Below are positions 56,560 through 64,000 of a stretch of DNA of 64,000 nucleotides, one piece after another. Position 1 is the first letter of the stretch; every line of letters starts with the position of its first letter. The stretch spans positions 62,001-126,000 of the forward strand of contig JAAEAF010000286.1 in NCBI GenBank assembly GCA_011037195.1. Direction: 5' to 3'. The notes beneath the pieces are model-generated. The model was not told the DNA's origin, ran no database searches, and worked only from the letters and a program-made list of their open reading frames with translations. The position numbers were made by a program, and so were the translations under genes. This DNA is from Triatoma infestans. Its lineage: Eukaryota > Arthropoda > Insecta > Hemiptera > Reduviidae.

Positions 56560-57420
56560 CAATGCATGTACTTGTTAAGTATACATATTATTGGCCAGTA
56601 AGGAGACCTAAATCCTTATGGCCGCATGGCCTGTTGTAATAATTCTGCAGTACGTCTGGGGGGCAAGTAGTTATTAATAAAGTTTTTCGCCTGCCTTTTG
56701 CCTGGGGTTTTAACCTATCATTGTTGTGATCGATCTGCATTCATGCTTTGATGGCTGCACCCCTGAGGTAATTCGCAGAAAGGTTGAGATCCAATGAGGG
56801 TTCCAATAAAGCCTTCGCGGGCGAGGCGATCGGCCTTACAACCTGAATGCCTGGGTACACAAGCTAGAAAAACATAATTTAGGCTGCTAATTTCCAGTAC
56901 ACCCAAGCAATCCCACCCAAGTAATCCCACGGCACCCGCGAGCTGCTGCCCTAATAGGAGCTAATTGCTCGCAAAAACCGCCTGGCTATCGGAGTAAATG
57001 AGATTCTAGAGTTTTGTAACTGCTTACCGAGATGTCACACCTCGGATTGGTCCCATACACACCGGCATACACTCCTTCCAACCTGGAGCCATCCTTGTAC
57101 CATATTAAGTCGCTTAAAATTGGCGGTCGATGCTTTGAATATTAAAATTTTGAAAGGCTTGTAAAAGTATATTTAGGAACCATTGTGTCGGAAGGCAGGC
57201 CCAAAATTGTGTCCGCTTCATCTTATTTGATAAGTTCCGCTATGCTTAGAACAAAGGGGGCCTGTCCCTTAACTAATCTGCTAGCTATTGCTTTGGCCAC
57301 GCCTTGGACGTGCATGTGGAAAGGCGGGAGGTTTACAAGGACCTCCAAGGCTGCAGTGTGGGTAGTCATCATGCGCCCTCAGTCTCAAGCACCCAGGTAG
57401 CTGCTTTGTTAATGACTTAT
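56560..57420 (-). pseudogene. I/LOA-type LINE fragment: RT end and RNase H
   Basis: The minus strand, in shifting frames from 57400 downward, encodes an RT-thumb block (LPPFHMHVQGVAKAIA), then a Y-K-D-G-S-R-L-E RNase H start at about 57090, a SDSQA-like region near 56985, and the C-terminal VPRHSGCKADRLAREG at about 56790-56860. RNase H after RT identifies an I/LOA-type rather than Jockey LINE. Stops and indels are frequent. It may belong to the same family as the 42-kb fragment, which begins where this one would end. Confidence 0.7.
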
Positions 57421-57560
57421 AAAGAAGCATTCAGTTAAATTCCAAGTTTGAGAAGACAATTTGTCAATCAATATTTTATAATAATTGCAATAACAGAAAG
57501 TGGCATGAATGATTCACATTAGATTTATTTATTTATTAATTTTTTACTATCTGAAGTTTG
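57421..57560 (-). repeat. Family A end fragment
   Basis: It has TTAAATTCCAAGTTTGAGAA and AACAGAAAGTGGCATGAATG, then TTCACATTAGATTTA. Confidence 0.4.
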
Positions 57561-57830
57561 TTATTCAACGCGAAAATAAAAAGACTAAATGAAGATAAAC
57601 TTAGCCGAGACTTTCCCCATTCTGAAACTGTTTTTTTATATTTTGATTTCTCAAGCTGTGCTTGCAAAGCAGTTACACACACATACACAGACGCCATCAC
57701 ACTGATTCTAAATTCAATTTTGTTATATTACATTACCGACCCCTTCTATCGCCAATAGTAACTAGGAAATAGCCAATTTCTTTCCTGCAACCAATTTCTG
57801 TTTGCACGCTCAAGAAGATATTCCAATCCA

Positions 57831-57835
<5 letters not shown>

Positions 57836-57864
<29 letters not shown>
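57836..57864 (+). repeat. (CA)n microsatellite
   Basis: The run has about 14 CA units. Confidence 0.95.
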
Positions 57865-57867
<3 letters not shown>

Positions 57868-58069
57868 GCGATACACTTTGTCAATCTAGTCAACAAGTTT
57901 TACATGTGAAATGTGGCGATATGTCAGCTGACGGTGACATGTGTATATTGTAGCTGCTAACCAAATGAAATCTAACAGGAAATGAAATGAAAAAAGAAAG
58001 TAAAAAAAGGAAAATGTTGACATTTCCAATAAATATGATAAACATGATTATATTTATTTATTTTTTTGA

Positions 58070-58505
58070 AAATCGGATGTGAAACACTCATACGACTTTC
58101 ACTCACTGCAATTTTTTTAATTCTAATTGATAAATTATTTCTAACATGGAATCTTTACTAGACCTGTAATTGGCCATTAGCTTTACATTTAAATGTAGGT
58201 GGTGGGGATCATACTTGTTATTTTTTGGGTATAAGGATTACCTGAATATGGCCAATGTCCAGATTTACCAGAACCCATAAAATAATTTTTTTTTCGGAAA
58301 AAAAGTCTGAAATAAAAAGGAGAAATCTAAAATGTGCAGTTGGCATTCGATCCAAGTTGAAGGGAAATGTTGAAGTCCTGTCCGTGAAAACTTCAAATAA
58401 CTCAGGGAACTATCAGTAGATTTCCATTAATCAATTTTCTTCGTGTGCAATTCTAGCTATGCTTTTAATGTACCCTAAAATTACATAAGCGATAGAATTA
58501 TATAT
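58070..58505 (+). repeat. Family A degraded copy
   Basis: It opens with ATCGGATGTGAAACACTCAT. CTCACTGCAATTTTTTTAAT and ATTTCTAACATGGAATCTTT follow the left-end order seen at 14643. Confidence 0.5.
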
Positions 58506-58509
58506 TCCA

Positions 58510-58700
58510 TTGTAGTTTATAGATTTTTCTTTTCTTTTCAATTCAAAACTTGATGTGTTTGAATGATTTTCATCCAAATTTTTTCCAGCCTTTTTATAAT
58601 TTTGTTATTTTTATTGTCTTACATCTTTTTAGTGTCCCTACGTTTCGACATCCTTATGTGTCATTTTCAAGAGATTTTTTTTTTTTTTTATCTGCATTAC
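58510..58700 (+). repeat. Long inverted repeat, left arm
   Basis: TGTAGTTTATAG, CAATTCAAAACTTGATGTGT and TGTCTTACATCTTTTTAGTG match the reverse complement of 61470-61662. It contains a CTACGTTTCGACATCC block (CTGAAAA ... GAAACG on the minus strand). Confidence 0.85.
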
Positions 58701-58869
58701 ATATTTTTTTTTATAAATATATTGCACTTTTGAAGAAATTATACTATTTTTACATGCTTTTTTTTTTTTTTTTATTTAATTTATTAATTTATTTTGCAAC
58801 TGTATACAATGTACAACAAGCAAAAGTGATGAATGCGTAATTTGTGTACATATATATATATATATTATA

Positions 58870-60795
58870 TATACATGTTACTTGAGAGGTATGAACGACG
58901 ACCATCCAGTGATGGAAGCTGTTAGTTTGCCACTATGGCAAGCTTACACAGCAGCTACCCTAGGAGGTCGGGTGATACGTTAAGATGGTCGCGTGGCCAC
59001 CGCCTCTCTAGCCTCCGAGTAGGATTTTTGGGAAGTGTTCTCGTGCACATATTCTGGATCAGAGGATTATGGTGACAATTTAGTTTGGAGTGAAATTTTG
59101 TGTAACGAAGTTGAGCTAGCTCTGAGATGAATGGAATGTTAAGAACGGAGTGGAGTGGACTGTGTGGTTAGAGACATAGAAGGGAGCATCAACTACTGTT
59201 CTTAGGATCTTAGATTGTAGAGTTTGAAGTCGGTTAAGGTTGAATTGTTTTGCAGTGCCGTAGAGTTCTATGCCGTATGTCCAAATGGGGGCTAAAAGAG
59301 CAGTGTATAGCATTTTATTGTTCGTTACAGTCAGGTTGGAGGTCAGGTTACAGGTCAGGTTTGAGTCAGGTTACAGGTCAAGTAGTCATTTTAGCATTTT
59401 ATACCTTAAGTTCCAGTTAATTCGTTTCAGTCTGGTATGGGGGTTCCATGTTAGTCTTTTGTCGAGATATCGTACTTGGTCGCAATGGGAAGGATAATAT
59501 TGTTAAAGTAAAGAGGAGGAAGAGTCTTTTTAATTAAGGTGAATACTATGAGTTTGGATTTGAATTCGATTGCTTTGATCCTCTACTGCCGGAGCCAAGG
59601 TTCAAGAATATATAGATGAGATTATAGAGCATGAGTTGCCATGAGGGGATCCACATGAAGAGAAAGAATTGCAGTATCGTCGGCAGATGTAAAAGTAATT
59701 GTGTCTGGATGAGTTGGTAAGTCACTGTAAGATAGTGTATAGTAGAGGTGAAAGAATGCTCCCTTGAGAAATTCCTGCTAGAACTGGATAAATAACAGAT
59801 GAACAGATGACAGATAACAGATGAACTTTGGATGACTTGGAAAAAACGATCGGTGAGATAAGATTTTAGTATCAGATAATAAGTAAGAGATAGGATGCCC
59901 TTGAGTTTGTAAAGTAATCCCACATGCCATATCGGTCAAAAGCTTGAGATATGTCCAAGAAGACTCCTGGACAATACTGCTTCAGTTCCACGATTGTATC
60001 CACAACGCGATGCATTTGATGAACAGGCGAGTGGCAACTCCGAAAACCGAATTGGTGTTCAGGAATGATGTTTAGTGGTGCTATTTCAGTTTGGAGGCGG
60101 AGTAGTAAACGTTTTTCAAGAATTTTTCATAGGATGAGTAGGAGGCTGATTGGTCGGTATGAGCCACGGAGATGTGTAGGTTTATTTGGTTTAGCTATCA
60201 TTCTTATTATAGAGAATTCCAGAGGATAGGGAAGTAAGTGGTTCCTAGGACTGATTTGTAAAGAGAAGTGATAAAAAGTATTGCTTTTCTGGAGAGCTGT
60301 AATAGGATGTTAACGGTGATCAAATCGTAGCTGGGGGGGGGGGAGATTGTTAATTATATTCATTAAGTCTTTTGGAGTGAATGGTTTAGGGGGAAGCGAG
60401 AGTGGAAGAAGGATGTCCAGTTCGTTGCGGATATTTTCCGTATGTTGTAAGTCTTGTACATCGGGGTGAGGAATGAAGACTGTGGAAAGATGTTCAGCTA
60501 GACATTGAGTTTTCTCTTTGTCTGATTTGGCCCAAGAACCGTCTGTACGCCTAAGTGCGTGAGAGGTTGATCTATATTTGAGAATTTTCTTAGTAGCTAT
60601 CCAAAGTGAGTTGTCGTCTGTTGTTAGGGATTGTGTGTAAGCTGAGTATTGGTCATTGTAATGTTTATGTAGATCTTTCGTCAGTTCTCTTGTCAGTTGG
60701 TTAAATAATTTTTACGGGAAGGGTATCTGGTGCAATGCGAAAGGGCTCTCGCTCGACGTTGCGGGTTATTAAATGTCTTAAATGGAGAGGTAGAT
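58870..60795 (-). pseudogene. Jockey-type LINE, endonuclease end through 3' UTR, antisense
   Basis: Reading from 60795 down, the sequence encodes the EN-RT linker (SLWIATKKIL; LRRTDGSWA), PLSLPPKPFTPKDLMNIINN, GVFLDISQAFDRYGMW at about 59915-59965, LLYKLKGILSLTYYLILKSY, then the C-terminal IWTYGIELYGTAKQFNLNRL and ILRTVVDAPFYV at 59116-59300. The layout matches the 25.7-27.2 kb copy, at more distant identity. Many frameshifts and stops are present. The 3' UTR runs to about 58870, next to (TA)n. Confidence 0.85.
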
Positions 60796-61465
60796 TGTAA
60801 GGTAATACAATCCTTACCCCTAATAATAACAACTAAACCATCCGACAATAATAAAATTTTCATAATTCATACTGGTTCACCTTCACCAGCAGCACACAAA
60901 TCAAGCAGGGTAGGGCAAACATTTTCGGTAAGATTAATATTAATTAAAAATTAAAACAATCAAAAATAACATAAAGAAATTTTAAAATAAATATTAAAAA
61001 AAAAAAATTCTCTCCCCCGCCTTTATAAATAAAAAAAGAGAAAGTATTAGAAATAGGAATTTTTCTAAAACCACCAAAGCACATGGCCCATTAACCTAAA
61101 CATAACTAATGATGATGATGTTTTAATGAAATATAAAACAATTGTGCAGAAAAAAAAAAACAGAAAATAAAAAAGTATAACAAATAAAATCATTTTAATC
61201 GACAGTAATGAAAAGTACAAAACTGACTAGAAGTCTGTGTATGAAAGTTCAAAAAACTGACTAGAAATAACCATTAAGTTATTTTTTAACAAAAGCATAT
61301 ATGGATAATAAAAAAACAAAACTCAATTGTGGCTTAATATTAAATTTTAATATAAAAAAACTTTTCTTTATCATATAAAAATTCTTTAAAAAATGCGTTC
61401 TATTTTGTTAAAAAAAATTCTTGTTAATTTTATTATAATTAATACAATGTTTATGTATACTTTTT
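60796..61465. other. AT-rich interval, unassigned
   Basis: A-rich and T-rich runs are present. No supported gene was found. Confidence 0.35.
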
Positions 61466-61469
61466 CATG

Positions 61470-61662
61470 CAGATGAAAAAGAAAAAATCCCCTGAAAATG
61501 ACAGATAAAGATGTCGAAACGTAGAGACACAAAAAAGATGTAAGACAATAAAAAGCTGAAAAAATAAAAAATTTATATAGAGGCTGAAAAAATTTTTGAT
61601 GAACATCATTCAAACACATTAAGTTTTGAATTGAAAAGAAAACAAAAGACTATAAACTACAA
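61470..61662 (-). repeat. Long inverted repeat, right arm
   Basis: This is the partner of 58510-58700. CTGAAAATGACA ... TGTCGAAACG lies at 61492-61521. Confidence 0.85.
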
Positions 61663-61779
61663 TTAAATAAAGTCTATATAAAAGAAAAAAGAAGATATTC
61701 CATTGGAGTGGCACGTTAGAGGAAGCAGTAACAATCCTGCAGGAAATCAATTTTCCTGCAGCTTGCTGCGATTTTCTAT

Positions 61780-62225
61780 TTTGAGATGTTCTATCTACTG
61801 CTCACTCACACACACTGCTCACTCACACACACTGCTCACTCGCACACCTAGTCATCGAGATGTTCTATCTACTGCTCACTCACACACCTAGTCATTGAGA
61901 TGTTCTACTGCTCACTCACACACACTGCTCCACAACACCCTAGTCATCGAGAGTTCTATCTACTGCTCACTCACACACCTAGTCCATTGATATGTTCTAT
62001 CTACTGCTCACCTCACCACACGGTCACACTGCTTCACACACACTGCTCACTCACACACACTGCTCACTCACACTCACTGCTCACTCATACACACTGCTCA
62101 CTCACACACCTAGTCATTGAGATGTTCTATCTACTGCTCACTCACACACATGGTCATTGAGATGTTCTATCTACTGCTCACTCACACACACTGCTCACTC
62201 ACACATAGTCATCAATATATATCTG
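61780..62225 (+). repeat. CTGCTCACTCACACACA minisatellite, mosaic
   Basis: A 17-bp CTGCTCACTCACACACA unit alternates with a CCTAGTCATTGAGATGTTCT plus ATCTA spacer, giving a higher-order unit of about 40-45 bp, imperfect. The apparent open frames across it are repeat artefacts. Confidence 0.9.
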
Positions 62226-62350
62226 CAAGTAGCATTCGATAAAAACATACTTTTTCGTATTCAGGGGACCCCACATTATGTATTTCCGGTCAAAACCCAA
62301 TTTCGAAAACTAGGTACGGTCCAATACTTACTCTTACCAAGAATAATACA
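62226..62350 (+). repeat. Family A right-end fragment
   Basis: TCAGGGGACCCCACATTATG, TATTTCCGGTCAAAACCCAA and CGGTCCAATACTTACTCTTA give the terminal block order seen at 22600-22690. Confidence 0.6.
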
Positions 62351-62410
62351 AGTAAATATACTTTTCTTATACGGTAAGTTAACATTTTAGTATTTATTTT
62401 ACAATTTTCG

Positions 62411-62667
62411 TCCTCACGCGTTGGTCTAGTGGCTAGCGCACTCGCCTTTCGTGCGGGAATTCAGGGTTCGATTCCCGTGAGGAAAAGTCGGTGTTGACCC
62501 AGCATCGTGCTAAAAAGTGGGAAGCTACATTTAGTAGCGGCCTAGGTAGCGAAGGCCGGAACTAAACGGCATGGGAACTGCGGCGTGCTTACCACATGCC
62601 CTCTATCAAATTGCCGTCTGGCAAGCCTTGGTCCTTCATGGGCTGTTGCGCAATAGTTTTTTTTTTT
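62411..62667 (+). mobile_element. tRNA(Glu)-like-headed SINE (T-tail type)
   Basis: The head 62411-62484 keeps a 7-bp acceptor stem (TCCTCAC/GTGAGGA), an A-box TGGTCTAGTGG (62422-62432), an anticodon arm with TTC at 62448-62450 and a B-box GGTTCGATTCC (62465-62475). The T stem is only 3 bp when the acceptor is paired, so it is not a working tRNA. A body of about 170 bp and a T-run (62657-62667) follow. The T tail links it to the SINE at 9924. Confidence 0.85.
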
Positions 62668-62889
62668 CTAATTTTCACACTTGAGGTCTCTGTCATACGG
62701 ATTTCATTTTTAATATAATCTCAAAATTAATATATATATAAAAATAAATCTCATATATATATAGATATCTCTCATATATTATATGAGATTACTGAGGAGA
62801 TACTGAATCTATTTCTCCCGTTGGCCTTAATTTTATTAGTTTTTGTTAACAAATGAATTATTATGGCTTTCTTCATCACCGCACCTTAT

Positions 62890-63400
62890 TGTTACAATTA
62901 TCCGAGGGATTGAGGATTTCGCCAACTTTCGGAAACTTGGGCAACTATCCCAACTGTTCGCACACTATAAAAAGGACCAGCAGAATTTGAGAGAGGATGT
63001 AGCGCACTGTGATCTTGAAGATCTCTATGTGCTCTGCTTTTGCTCTGGAAATAAGGCACCCCTTCTGGCTCTATTCTCTCCAGAACTTGCATGACCTGGA
63101 ACAAGTCTAAGGCGTCCCGAATACGACGTCTGCCGATACTCTGTATGCAGCTGGGCTTCTAAATATTCCTGGCTGTTAGTGTCGAAATCAGAAAGTATTT
63201 GGAGTCTATGCATAGAATCTGTAGACATCGCATTCGGAACGCGACGTCATCAGGTGCACCCAGAGTTCTACAAAGCCCATGAGAAAACCTATTATAGATC
63301 ATAGCGACCTGTCCAGAAGCGCCCCAGCCTGCCTCTAAAGCATTCCTCTGTTCACTTCCAGTATGTTTGGGCTTAGTGTAATCACTCAGACAAACTCTAG
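62890..63400. other. GC-richer unassigned segment
   Basis: The composition is less AT-rich than its surroundings, and overlapping minus-strand frames lie at 62898-63104 and 63025-63228. No domain was recognised. It could be an exon of an unseen gene or an old element. No call. Confidence 0.3.
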
Positions 63401-64000
63401 GTCACTAGCAAAGCCAATCACTTTCATCTGTTCTCTACAATGAACAGTATCTTACAACAGTGGCACAATAATTTTTGTCCAGATATGTGTTGTAGAAATG
63501 TATATACTCTCCCTCTCCTGTTTGTTTACTTGTATTCAGATCTGACTGTATATTTGTTTGAATGTCTGTGTATATTTTTGTTTACATCTACATATCTGAC
63601 AGATTACTAGGCGCACTTACGTCAAAATACACAAGACAGAGTCAGATTCACATGCAAATAGACATGCGGGTAGACAGACAAACCATGTGCATTACTGCTC
63701 CAATGTTTAGCTCTGCAATAATTCTATTAAGTGCATATTAGATATTTTATAGTGAAACGAACTAAACAATCTTATACAGTGTGAAATAAGAATAAATACA
63801 ATCTTAAAGAAAATGAAAGGCTAAACCATGGTAACAATAGAATTCTAAGAACCGCTTTTGAACGTTTAGTAAGTTAATATAAGCATTTTATGCCGTTAAC
63901 AGTTGTCTAGTATTCTACTTGTTCTTGAAAAGAACTGGAAAAAGAGGAATTTAATAAAAGTCAAAAGGAAAAGAATAGTGGAATAAGAATGACTTTTTAG
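63401..64000. other. AT-rich end of window, nothing recognised
   Basis: No gene, RNA or repeat could be supported. Confidence 0.4.

Noticed and set aside
61780..62225. Coding frames of 62-86 codons rich in Thr, His and Ser
   Set aside because: They are generated by the CTCACTCACACA repeat and shift with it; no protein evidence.
62411..62484. tRNA-Glu (TTC) gene
   Set aside because: The T stem has only 3 pairs when the acceptor is formed, and a repeat-type body with T-tail follows directly. It fits a SINE head better.

Overview
The window reads as intergenic or heterochromatin-like DNA from a large, AT-rich, repeat-dense arthropod genome, most likely an insect. The evidence is the mobile-element content: Jockey-clade and I/LOA-type LINEs, a BEL/Pao element with DUF1759/DUF1758/DUF5641-type modules, an env-bearing errantivirus-like Ty3/Gypsy element with AGTTA...TAACT LTRs, a Penelope-like fragment, tRNA-derived SINEs and many degenerate non-autonomous repeats. 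I could not identify a single convincing host protein-coding exon, a functional tRNA or an rRNA. The order of the insect cannot be decided from the sequence.

Layout. 1-20 kb: old LINE pieces (1.26-2.79, 6.08-6.46, 6.73, 12.43-12.96 kb), a SINE (9.9 kb), a fold-back repeat (family C), a repeat carrying a hammerhead-like motif (family B), and many copies of a long mosaic non-autonomous repeat (family A), one of which (14.63-15.96 kb) holds a 17-unit 26-bp minisatellite. 19.3-20.0 kb: Penelope-like fragment with a 140-bp inverted repeat. 20.8-22.4 kb: Ty3/Gypsy pol remnant whose 3' part lies inverted in front of its 5' part. 23.1-27.4 kb: nearly complete Jockey-type LINE with intact ORF1 and broken ORF2. 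32.8-33.8 and 34.0-34.4 kb: LINE fragments. 34.407-40.309 kb: complete BEL/Pao element with two 282-bp LTRs (2 mismatches), a perfect CTGAT target-site duplication and several frame breaks. 42.1-43.0 kb: SINE and antisense LINE. 44.25-51.9 kb: an errantivirus-like provirus (44.793-51.839 kb; gag, pol, env) nested in an older Ty3/Gypsy integrase fragment, which may continue through 3 kb of very AT-rich DNA to a candidate LTR at 55.0-55.9 kb. 56.6-57.4 kb: antisense LINE RNase H. 58.5-61.7 kb: a pair of inverted repeats enclosing an antisense Jockey RT. 61.8-62.7 kb: minisatellite and a tRNA-derived SINE. The last 1.3 kb is unassigned.

How the parts relate. Autonomous elements would supply reverse transcriptase, integrase and endonuclease, but nearly every pol frame here carries single-base indels or stops, even where the LTRs are almost identical. 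Either those copies were moved in trans or the assembly has indel errors. The SINEs would depend on LINE machinery. The most unusual signals are the dispersed CTGAAGA-hairpin-GAAAC motif resembling a minimal hammerhead core, the mosaic family A, and the inverted or nested arrangements.
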